From Beijerinckiaceae bacterium (GTDB lineage: Bacteria; Pseudomonadota; Alphaproteobacteria; Rhizobiales; Beijerinckiaceae), in contig DAIESR010000552.1 of the NCBI GenBank assembly GCA_027346205.1, forward strand, positions 1 through 10,565: a stretch of DNA of 10,565 nucleotides, in the 5' to 3' direction. Below are positions 1-4,124 of this stretch, in pieces (within the stretch, counting starts at the first letter, position 1; each line of letters begins with the position of its first letter). The notes below the pieces were generated by a model. The model was given only the letters and a program-made list of their open reading frames with translations. It made no database searches and had not been told where the DNA came from. The position numbers and the translations under genes are program-made.

Positions 1-154
1 CGACGCCGCGCCCGCGCAGCTCATTGAGCTTGCTGCTGATCGGTCCGCGCGAAGTGCCAAAACGCCCCGCGAGATCCCTTTCCGTCGCGCCATGGTTCCA
101 GGCGGCGGCCAGGCGCCGTTCCTCCGCTTCGGTCCATGTGATCTTGGCCGGCAT
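1..154 (-). CDS. GcrA/SANT-like helix-turn-helix protein, truncated by window edge
   Basis: The leftward reading frame opens with MPAKITWTEAEERRLAAAW and continues through a helix-turn-helix-like stretch (ERDLAGRFGTSRGPISSKL) to the window edge, so 51 residues are visible and the C-terminus is missing. A W-T-x-E-E-E start followed by a short three-helix unit resembles GcrA-type cell-cycle regulators and other SANT/Myb-like DNA-binding proteins of Alphaproteobacteria and their phages. The exact family is an inference. The Shine-Dalgarno sequence GGGAG lies 8 bases before the ATG. The ribosome site and ATG are duplicated, so an in-frame start 15 bases upstream (169) is equally possible and would add MGELC. 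The rightward open frame on the other strand (24-314) has poor protein character and is taken as a shadow. Role: probably a prophage regulator or a small terminase-like DNA-binding protein; undecided. Confidence 0.6.
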   Translation of the reverse strand, partial: MPAKITWTEAEERRLAAAWNHGATERDLAGRFGTSRGPISSKLNELRGRGV

Positions 155-182
155 GCAAAGCTCTCCCATGCAAAGCTCTCCC
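153..182. repeat. Perfect 15-bp tandem duplication carrying ribosome site and start codon
   Basis: The unit ATGCAAAGCTCTCCC occurs twice back to back (153-167, 168-182). Read leftward, each copy supplies GGGAG and, 8 bases later, an in-frame ATG for the left-edge gene. Confidence 0.9.
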
Positions 183-210
183 GTGGCGCCGCGCGGCGCA
201 GACGATGAGA

Positions 211-240
211 ATGAGGACGCTGAGGATGAGGACGCTGAGA
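211..240. repeat. 15-bp tandem repeat, two copies
   Basis: ATGAGGACGCTGAG followed by G or A is present at 211-225 and 226-240. It lies in the leader of the left-edge leftward gene, between its candidate operators and its ribosome site. No coding role is apparent; it may be simple slippage. Confidence 0.85.
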
Positions 241-254
241 ACTGGGGATCAACA

Positions 255-311
255 ACATCGGATGTTTCCGATGTCGTCACAGATCAAGACATCAGGTGTT
301 CCCGATGTCGT
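255..311. promoter_or_regulatory. Two operator-like dyads in direct repeat upstream of the left-edge gene
   Basis: Site 1 (255-274) is ACATCGG-ATGTTT-CCGATGT, with perfect 7-bp inverted arms. Site 2 (289-308) is ACATCAGG-TGTT-CCCGATGT, with one mismatch between 8-bp arms. Both are followed by CGT, so a 23-bp block repeats imperfectly with a 34-bp period. The location is about 100-155 bases upstream of the leftward gene starting at 154 or 169. Two spaced dyads suggest a dimeric regulator bound on the same DNA face approximately three turns apart; this is inference. The protein that binds is unknown. Confidence 0.5.
278..290 (-). promoter_or_regulatory. Element GTCTTGATCTGTG, copy 1 (possible promoter part)
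   Basis: The leftward-read sequence GTCTTGATCTGTG here recurs exactly at 926-938, upstream of the next leftward gene. Beyond the 13-mer the two copies still agree at several bases (nnGnCAnCG). CTTGAT resembles an alphaproteobacterial -35 box (CTTGAC), but I see no convincing -10. Confidence 0.3.
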
Positions 312-403
312 TAAGAGAAACGCTGCCTGCGCTTTGCCAATCTTTTTCAAGGTCGACGGCGGTGTGCACGACAAAGCAAGCACCGGCCGACGCAATTACA
401 GGC

Positions 404-811
404 TTAATTCCCGTCGCTTGCAGGGCCATCCCCCATCAATGCCTTGACTTCGTTAAGGACAGTCTCAGCCTTCCGCACAACGTCTTCACGAGGACCAATC
501 CGAGCCGCCCGAGCTTTGGCAATCTCATGTTCAAATATCCGGATTTGAGCTGCTGCGATGTCTTCCAACGCGGAACAAAGATCATTGTAAACGTCTACGG
601 CGATTTGCTTGGGCGGGCGGTAGCGCAGCGCATGAAATAGAGATCCAGCGATCCCGTATTTTGCTTGCAGACGCGTCCGCGCCTTCTCCAAATCATCGTC
701 CTCGGCGCTCTCTATGCGCTCAAGAAACCGCGCCATTTCCCGGGCTCGATCGACATAAGCAGAAGCCCGCATGGCTATTTCCTTCATTTGCAAACGCATT
801 TTACAGACCAT
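404..811 (-). CDS. Hypothetical helical prophage protein (135 aa)
   Basis: I do not recognise a family. The product is mostly charged helix: RASAYVDRAREMARFLERIE, then an acidic patch (ESAEDDDLEKAR), a central segment with YRPPKQIAVDVYNDLCSALE, and a C-terminal helical stretch rich in Ala, Arg and Glu. No signal peptide or membrane segment is visible. The ATG at 811 is chosen because GGAG lies 8 bases upstream; a TTG at 832 extends the frame by seven residues with no better ribosome site, and an ATG 24 bases downstream (MKEIAMR) is a further option. The start region GGAGTTCTTTGCATG resembles that of the left-edge gene. Rightward open frames on the opposite strand (296-640, 661-999) are disfavoured by composition. 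It is probably cotranscribed leftward from a promoter in 830-960. Confidence 0.6.
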   Translation of the reverse strand: MVCKMRLQMKEIAMRASAYVDRAREMARFLERIESAEDDDLEKARTRLQAKYGIAGSLFHALRYRPPKQIAVDVYNDLCSALEDIAAAQIRIFEHEIAKARAARIGPREDVVRKAETVLNEVKALMGDGPASDGN

Positions 812-1059
812 GCAAAGAACTCCATGCTCCAATGAGATTGGAAGGAGGTGCTTTGGTGGGTCACAACAAACTCAACGAACTCGATATTTTTGTTTCGTTC
901 GGCTCTGTCACTGAGACGGTGCCTACACAGATCAAGACGTTGGAGCGTCCTGGTCATGAAAAAGAATGCGGATGGCCACGATCGACCCTGACCGCCTGAA
1001 AGACGTAGCCATCCGCAAGTCTGCGCAGCGACGGGAGCTGTGATTGCTACGCAAAGGCA
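812..1059. other. Gap without a convincing gene
   Basis: This 248-base stretch separates two groups of leftward genes. It contains the second copy of the GTCTTGATCTGTG element. Weak frames exist: a leftward 57-codon frame (957-784), a leftward 42-codon frame (1060-932) rich in Arg and Ser, and a rightward 23-codon frame (972-1043, beginning MATIDPDRLKDVAI). None has a Shine-Dalgarno sequence at proper spacing, so none is called. No clear intrinsic terminator is visible. Confidence 0.5.
926..938 (-). promoter_or_regulatory. Element GTCTTGATCTGTG, copy 2
   Basis: Exact second copy of the 13-mer at 278-290. It lies 115 bases upstream of the leftward gene starting at 811, a distance similar to that of copy 1 from its gene. 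It may be a shared activator or promoter element for leftward transcription. Confidence 0.3.
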
Positions 1060-1140
1060 TCAATGACGCGGCAGAAACCAATTCCAGGCAATGCCGCCGA
1101 ACACACAGGCGAGCATGAGAACGAGGAAGGTGATGATCAT
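1060..1140 (-). CDS. 26-residue single-pass membrane microprotein
   Basis: The frame begins MIITFLVLMLACVFGGIAW and ends in RH, so one hydrophobic helix occupies almost the entire product, with a short basic tail. It is too short for standard gene callers. Support: a full-strength GGAGG lies 8 bases before the ATG, and the ATG overlaps the stop of the preceding leftward gene as ATGA, implying translational coupling. The upstream partner is itself a small membrane protein, so the two may work together at the inner membrane. Phage microproteins of this kind include holin-like, superinfection-exclusion and toxin peptides, but the sequence does not say which; function unknown. Confidence 0.6.
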   Translation of the reverse strand: MIITFLVLMLACVFGGIAWNWFLPRH

Positions 1141-1346
1141 GTGAAGAACCTCCATGCGAGTAATGCAGTAATGACAAACGATACCAGGCCGAGCGCGGCC
1201 CTCCATATGACCCCGAGTGTGATGCGTTGCTCATCAGCAACCACCTCTTCCTCAGGCGGTTCGAAATCCGGGATGATCGCGCGGCCCGCCCCACAGTCTG
1301 CAATCAGGTTCGGACCAAAATCATTGGGCTTGTATTCACGCGGCAT
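1137..1346 (-). CDS. Small C-tail-anchored membrane protein (69 aa)
   Basis: The product starts MPREYKPNDFGPNLIADCG, continues with an acidic linker (FEPPEEEVVADEQ), and ends in one hydrophobic helix (ITLGVIWRAALGLVSFVITA and on to RFFT). This suggests a cytoplasmic domain of about 45 residues anchored by its C-terminus. The chosen ATG at 1346 has GGAGG five bases upstream. An in-frame ATG at 1358 would add four residues but lacks a ribosome site. It overlaps the upstream gene by 11 bases and the downstream 26-residue gene by 4, so three leftward genes form a tight operon below cro. Family not recognised; a role in immunity or membrane sensing is conceivable but unsupported. Confidence 0.65.
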   Translation of the reverse strand: MPREYKPNDFGPNLIADCGAGRAIIPDFEPPEEEVVADEQRITLGVIWRAALGLVSFVITALLAWRFFT

Positions 1347-1566
1347 CATCGCCTCCATCAGGCAGTTTATCGGAAAGCAAAAGGAGATTGAGCGCGAGCT
1401 TTCGCAGCTTCATGCGGTCAAAAGCGCCGGATATCGAGAGAGTAACTTGCGTGATCTTATTCGACTCGACTGCAGGCAGAGCATCGGCGATCGATTGGTA
1501 GACGAACTCATCGGCAAGCAAGCCATAGGTACGCCCACGCGAAAACGGAATGAGATCGTCGCTCAT
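1336..1566 (-). CDS. Hypothetical protein (76 aa) in leftward operon
   Basis: The product begins MSDDLIPFSRGRTYGLLADE and is a compact soluble-looking protein with alternating hydrophobic residues (ITQVTLSISGAFDRMKLRKL) and a leucine-rich helix near the C-terminus (ALNLLLLSDKLPDGG). I do not recognise the family. GGAG lies 8 bases before the ATG. It overlaps the next leftward gene. Codon choice favours G or C at third positions in this frame, while the rightward frame opposite (1063-1611) does not look protein-like. It is probably expressed from the cro promoter or a local one; if from cro, transcription must pass antisense through the rightward gene at 1614-1856. Confidence 0.65.
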   Translation of the reverse strand: MSDDLIPFSRGRTYGLLADEFVYQSIADALPAVESNKITQVTLSISGAFDRMKLRKLALNLLLLSDKLPDGGDDAA

Positions 1567-1613
1567 GCATTGTTCTCCGCGCCGTCAACCGCTAACGGAA
1601 AAGGAAACTGACG

Positions 1614-1856
1614 ATGGCTGTCCACGCGCCTGATCCACCGCTGACGGAGCCTCACGTGGTCACGTGTGTTTACGTGACGGGCGTGGCGATCGAAGTGTCG
1701 CGCCACGTGGTTCGCTTCATCGGCTGGACGCAGCTTCCGAACCTCGGCGGCGAAATGGATGAGCGCCGGATCGTCGTGCGGTTCGCTATGCCTGTGAACG
1801 CGGCAAAACAGTTGCTGCGCGATCTGAATTCTATGTTGAACGGAAGAGGCAGATAA
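1614..1856 (+). CDS. Hypothetical protein with DUF3467-like features (80 aa)
   Basis: After a proline-rich N-terminus the protein shows two beta-strand-like stretches (CVYVTGVAIEVSRHVVRFIG and ERRIVVRFAMPVNAAKQLLR), the second running into a helix. The strand then 'M-P-x-x-A-K-x-L-L' helix recalls DUF3467-type small proteins, whose function is unknown to me; the link is tentative. AAGGA lies 8-9 bases before the ATG. It faces cro tail to tail, with the two stop codons separated by two bases. The gene is oriented against its leftward neighbours and has no obvious promoter. A leftward 99-codon frame covers the same DNA (1862-1563) and has ATGA junctions at both ends, but its product is unusually rich in His and Arg, so I prefer this strand. 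Confidence 0.55.
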   Translation: MAVHAPDPPLTEPHVVTCVYVTGVAIEVSRHVVRFIGWTQLPNLGGEMDERRIVVRFAMPVNAAKQLLRDLNSMLNGRGR

Positions 1857-1858
1857 GC

Positions 1859-2095
1859 TCATGCGGCATCTCCTGCTTCAGGCCACAAGTCCGGGCGCAA
1901 CTGCGATCGCGTCACCGCCTGATTGGTTGCCTTCTCAATTGCTACCGCCAACTCAGCGGAGACTCGGCCGCCGTTCGCGACCCGTCGCTTCGCTTTGTTG
2001 ATCGAGACCTGTGAGACGCCTGACGCCGCCGCCAGCCGGGCCTCGGAGCCCAAGAGGCGGATCGCGGTTTTGACGTGGTTTTGCGCATCGTTCAT
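1859..2095 (-). CDS. Cro-like repressor, YdaS-type helix-turn-helix
   Basis: This 78-residue protein has the pattern of YdaS/Cro-like phage DNA-binding proteins: AIRLLGSEARLAAASGVSQ, then a recognition helix region (VSQVSINKAKRR), GGRVSAELAVAIEKATNQAV, and the characteristic ending TRSQLRPDLWP. It diverges from the CI-like gene with an 85-base regulatory gap. By position and type it should play the Cro role, opposing CI by binding shared operators after induction; that is inferred from the family and layout. Its promoter carries one operator copy. The ATG is only a few bases from the predicted transcription start and has no spaced Shine-Dalgarno, so the message may be leaderless or nearly so. 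Gene symbol withheld because the family varies widely. Confidence 0.85.
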   Translation of the reverse strand: MNDAQNHVKTAIRLLGSEARLAAASGVSQVSINKAKRRVANGGRVSAELAVAIEKATNQAVTRSQLRPDLWPEAGDAA

Positions 2096-2103
2096 ACCCT
2101 AAA

Positions 2104-2131
2104 GAAATAACAAAAGGTATTACAATGTCAA
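2104..2131 (-). promoter_or_regulatory. Leftward cro promoter with embedded repressor operator
   Basis: Read leftward, TTGACA (2131-2126) is followed after 16 bases by TATTTC (2109-2104). Four bases after TTGACA begins AATACCTTTTGTTATT (2121-2106), an imperfect copy of the ATACCnnnnGGTAT operator found twice at 3139-3178. In the early promoter the operator also begins four bases after TTGACA, so the architecture is the same. Predicted start of transcription is near 2097. Confidence 0.7.
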
Positions 2132-2142
2132 GCCGAAATCGT

Positions 2143-2173
2143 TTCACCTAGCCAAAACGGCGGATGGTATAAT
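2143..2173 (+). promoter_or_regulatory. Rightward cI promoter with consensus -10
   Basis: A perfect TATAAT lies at 2168-2173. The -35 region is poor (TTCACC at 2143-2148, spacing 19), as is usual for activator-dependent maintenance promoters. The predicted start, about seven bases beyond the -10, falls at 2180-2181, the A of the cI ATG. A GGTAT operator half-site (2166-2170) overlaps the -10. Confidence 0.6.
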
Positions 2174-2180
2174 TGTGGTT

Positions 2181-2795
2181 ATGATTACGGGCGAACAGAT
2201 TCGGAAGGCGCGCGAAGCTAAGGGGATGTCCCAGGACGATCTCGCTCGCGCGATCGGCGTAAGGCAGCCAACTATTTTCAAGATAGAAAACGGCCAAACA
2301 ACAAGATCAAAGTATCTATCTGAAATTGCAACGGTTCTCGATATTACCGAGAGCCCGTTCGCAGCTGTGGCGAGGAACATGGTAAATCCGCCAAAGCCAA
2401 GCGATTATGATCTGCCGGTTTACGCCGCGGCGGAAGGCGGCCCCGGCGAAATGGTCGTCTCAACAGATCCTATCGATCGTGTGCCACGGCCTTGGTATCT
2501 CGGCACTGTCAAAGAGGGTTTCGCAGTTCTTGTCGTCGGCGAATCAATGACGCCGGATTTCAACCCTGGCGATCTCGCTGTCGTGAACCCGAAGCTACCT
2601 CCCGCGCGGGACAAGCCGGTCATTTTGGTGAGCGGCGAAGAGCACGGCGAATTTCGCGCTACTATCAAGCGCTTAATCGGCTGGTCAGCAACGGATTGGG
2701 CGGTCAGGCAATTCAACCCCGCCAAAGACTTTAAGCTTTCGAAAAAGGAATGGCCGCGGGCGCTTCGTGTCGTGAGCCGGATCGAAGGCAATTGA
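2181..2795 (+). CDS. CI-like prophage repressor, HTH_XRE plus S24 LexA-like peptidase
   Basis: The N-terminal XRE helix-turn-helix spans roughly residues 3-55 (EQIRKAREAKGMSQDDLARA, then VRQPTIFKIENGQ). The C-terminal LexA-like S24 domain follows (DLPVYAAAEGGPGEM onward). Its serine is in VVGESMTPDFNPGD (Ser122 counted from this ATG) and its lysine in RATIKRLIG (Lys163), so the Ser-Lys dyad is present. The protein should bind the ATACCnnnnGGTAT operators and hold cro and the early operon off. A GTG at 2175 would add two residues, but it lies immediately behind the -10 and upstream of the predicted transcript start; ATG at 2181 is therefore chosen and the message is predicted leaderless. An Ala-Gly dipeptide is absent at the usual cleavage region. 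Its 3' end overlaps a leftward gene by 65 bases. Confidence 0.9.
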   Translation: MITGEQIRKAREAKGMSQDDLARAIGVRQPTIFKIENGQTTRSKYLSEIATVLDITESPFAAVARNMVNPPKPSDYDLPVYAAAEGGPGEMVVSTDPIDRVPRPWYLGTVKEGFAVLVVGESMTPDFNPGDLAVVNPKLPPARDKPVILVSGEEHGEFRATIKRLIGWSATDWAVRQFNPAKDFKLSKKEWPRALRVVSRIEGN

Positions 2796-3057
2796 TAGCC
2801 GCTCGAACGCGGCGCCACTTTCCTTGTTCGAGCGCGTCTCCGCGATGCCAAGCCGCCAGCTCTTCGGCGGATGCAGCGTCTTCCGCATCCTCAGGACAAT
2901 CTCGGATGAGATCCTGAGCCAATGCGTCAATTTCGGCCTTCGATATTAAGCGCGGCGCGACGTGATGGGCAAACACAGACCAGCCCAAGCCGAGGACCAT
3001 CGGCGCGAGCGCGAACGCGATGATCACCCACTTCAGCCCGATAAGCCACCAAGCCAT
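2731..3057 (-). CDS. Single-pass membrane hypothetical protein (108 aa)
   Basis: The product starts MAWWLIGLKWVIIAFALAPM, a hydrophobic helix of about 30 residues close to the N-terminus, followed by a soluble part with SKAEIDALAQDLIRDCPEDA and EELAAWHRGDALEQGKWRRV. The second motif region looks like one I associate with Rhizobiales hypothetical membrane proteins, though I cannot name a family. ATG at 3057 is favoured because AGGG lies eight bases upstream; ATG at 3072 and TTG at 3105 extend the frame in phase. The gene runs opposite to its neighbours and its end overlaps the cI 3' end by 65 bases. It may be expressed in the lysogen, like exclusion genes next to repressors, but this is only positional inference. 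Confidence 0.65.
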   Translation of the reverse strand: MAWWLIGLKWVIIAFALAPMVLGLGWSVFAHHVAPRLISKAEIDALAQDLIRDCPEDAEDAASAEELAAWHRGDALEQGKWRRVRAAINCLRSGSRHEAPAAIPFSKA

Positions 3058-3138
3058 TCTCAGCGCCCTCATACCGCCGCCCGGCAGCTTAACGCTTGCG
3101 ATCAAGCTAATTCAATGATTTTGCGTCGTTAATTTATT

Positions 3139-3180
3139 AATACCTTTTGGTATTGACATAATCATACCTAAAGGTATTAT
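3139..3180 (+). promoter_or_regulatory. Early rightward promoter with two CI-type operators
   Basis: TTGACA (3153-3158), 16 bases, then TATTAT (3175-3180) form a strong sigma-70-type promoter. Operator 1 is AATACCTTTTGGTATT (3139-3154), a perfect dyad overlapping the -35. Operator 2 is ATACCTAAAGGTAT (3164-3177), a perfect dyad filling the spacer and entering the -10. Their centres are 24 bases apart. Repressor binding would block polymerase, so this is the likely lambda OL/OR counterpart controlling the operon that starts at 3209. Confidence 0.85.
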
Positions 3181-3183
3181 ATT

Positions 3184-3199
3184 CCCATCGCCCGATGGG
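3184..3199. promoter_or_regulatory. Perfect palindrome at the early transcription start
   Basis: CCCATCG-CC-CGATGGG has 7-bp arms and a 2-base centre. It begins four bases past the -10 and covers the predicted +1 (about 3187). Its right arm also contains the GGGA ribosome site for the gene at 3209. It may be an operator for a second regulator; because the transcript would start inside the left arm, a full RNA hairpin is less likely. Confidence 0.45.
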
Positions 3200-3208
3200 A
3201 CCGATCCA

Positions 3209-3424
3209 ATGCATCTCTCCGATACCATTTGCGTAATCCCAGTCCGCGCATTTCGCCAGGCGCCTTCCACGCAGCAAGAATGCGAGAAAATCGCGGCGCT
3301 CCAGCGCGGCATTCGCGCGACGCTCACCGAAATGGACGAGGCCTTCGCGCGGCTCGAGCTGATGCGGCCCGAGCCCGTGCAACCAATCAGCATCATCCCC
3401 TCTCATGTAGCCGATAGGTGGTAG
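3209..3424 (+). CDS. Hypothetical protein, first gene of early operon (71 aa)
   Basis: The product begins MHLSDTICVIPVRAFRQAPS and has one predicted helix or short coiled coil (CEKIAALQRGIRATLTEMDE to RLELMRPEP), then a short tail. No recognised family. GGGA lies eight bases before the ATG. An overlapping rightward frame (3229-3417) is rich in Arg and Ala and is treated as a shadow. Being first behind the CI-controlled promoter it may have an early regulatory role, but nothing in the sequence proves it. Confidence 0.6.
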   Translation: MHLSDTICVIPVRAFRQAPSTQQECEKIAALQRGIRATLTEMDEAFARLELMRPEPVQPISIIPSHVADRW

Positions 3425-3435
3425 GGAAAATAAAA

Positions 3436-3657
3436 ATGGACCCCCACATTTCCGATCAGCTTGGCTCAGATCCGCTCACCAATGAGCTGCTGCTTTCGCG
3501 CATGGTCCGCGCTTTGGAAAAAGCGCCGTTCATCGCGCCGAATATGAGCGAGCGGTTCGCCGCCTATCACGCCGCCGGCGTCGCCCTGCCTTTCGCACAA
3601 GCGCTCGATGCCTATGCCCGCCACCGCATCATGCTGCGGCCACGGAGGCCCGCATGA
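3436..3657 (+). CDS. Hypothetical protein (73 aa)
   Basis: The product starts MDPHISDQLGSDPLTNELLL and includes the helical segment SERFAAYHAAGVALPFAQAL before a basic C-terminus (RHRIMLRPRRPA). Family not recognised. ATG at 3436 is chosen because AGGG stands nine bases upstream; a GTG at 3418 is in frame and would overlap the previous gene, and is less likely. The stop overlaps the next ATG as ATGA. It belongs to the early operon. Confidence 0.65.
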   Translation: MDPHISDQLGSDPLTNELLLSRMVRALEKAPFIAPNMSERFAAYHAAGVALPFAQALDAYARHRIMLRPRRPA

Positions 3658-3890
3658 GCGATGATCGAGAGATCCGCGCGGTTCACGCGGCGAGCTTGCA
3701 GCGCATTCTTGATGCCGGCTGCGACGTCTTTCTGCGCACGGCCGAAGACAAACAGACGGCGGCGCTCAGCGCCTCCATGCTCTTGCTCGAGAAAGCCTTC
3801 GCGATTTTGGACATGCATTTTTGCGACAAGAGCGACGATAAGCTGCTGGCCCTCCTGGCGCCCGTGCTCGAACGACGCGCATCTGTTTGA
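3654..3890 (+). CDS. Hypothetical all-helical protein (78 aa)
   Basis: The sequence MSDDREIRAVHAASLQRILD followed by TAEDKQTAALSASMLLLEKA and SDDKLLALLAPVLERR looks like three amphipathic helices with no membrane segment. Family not recognised. The ATG overlaps the preceding stop (ATGA), indicating coupled translation in the early operon. A frame starting at 3661 runs through the same DNA but is Arg/Cys-rich; only its 3' part, from 3904, is taken as a gene. Confidence 0.65.
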   Translation: MSDDREIRAVHAASLQRILDAGCDVFLRTAEDKQTAALSASMLLLEKAFAILDMHFCDKSDDKLLALLAPVLERRASV

Positions 3891-3903
3891 ACGAGGACTT
3901 TTT

Positions 3904-4062
3904 ATGCAAAACGCATCGGGCTGCATTTCTGTCACCGATACATTGATCCAGAGCCTCATCGGCATCTGCGTCTTTATCGCCGGTATGGTGATCGTCGTCT
4001 TCTTTCTCCGCCTCGCCTGCTCAGCACCGCCGCGTGTCCATAACGAGGAAGATGAGGCTTGA
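3904..4062 (+). CDS. 52-residue single-pass membrane protein
   Basis: The product begins MQNASGCISVTDTLIQSLIG, has a hydrophobic helix (IGICVFIAGMVIVVFFLRLA) and a polar, acidic tail ending EEDEA. GAGGA lies six bases before the ATG and the preceding gene ends 14 bases upstream, so an independent start here is more credible than the long in-frame extension from 3661. The function is unknown; small membrane proteins in phage early operons can be host-takeover or exclusion factors, but no motif supports a choice. Confidence 0.6.
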   Translation: MQNASGCISVTDTLIQSLIGICVFIAGMVIVVFFLRLACSAPPRVHNEEDEA

Positions 4063-4124
4063 ACGCTCTGCTATGGCCGCGCCGCGCGCGCTTCTACCTT
4101 CCCCTTCACAACGGATAATCCCTC

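Noticed and set aside
24..314. 96-codon rightward frame at the left edge
   Set aside because: Opposite a convincing HTH protein and its repeats; the acidic run it encodes is only the tandem 15-bp repeat translated.
784..957. 57-codon leftward frame overlapping the 404-811 gene
   Set aside because: No Shine-Dalgarno before its ATG and a His/Arg/Ser-rich, Trp/Cys-containing product without pattern.
932..1060. 42-codon leftward frame directly after the 26-residue gene
   Set aside because: Although its ATG touches the previous stop, it has no ribosome site and its product is Arg/Ser-rich with no structure.
1063..1611. 182-codon rightward open frame
   Set aside because: It opposes three leftward genes that have ribosome sites, overlaps and membrane helices; its own composition is unconvincing.
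2798..2813. GCCGC-TCGAAC-GCGGC hairpin just after the cI stop, as a terminator
   Set aside because: The stem has only five base pairs and is not followed by a real T-run, and it lies inside a leftward coding region.
3094..3107. GCTTG-CGAT-CAAGC inverted repeat upstream of the leftward membrane protein gene
   Set aside because: Five-base arms are too short to call in isolation, and no second copy is seen.
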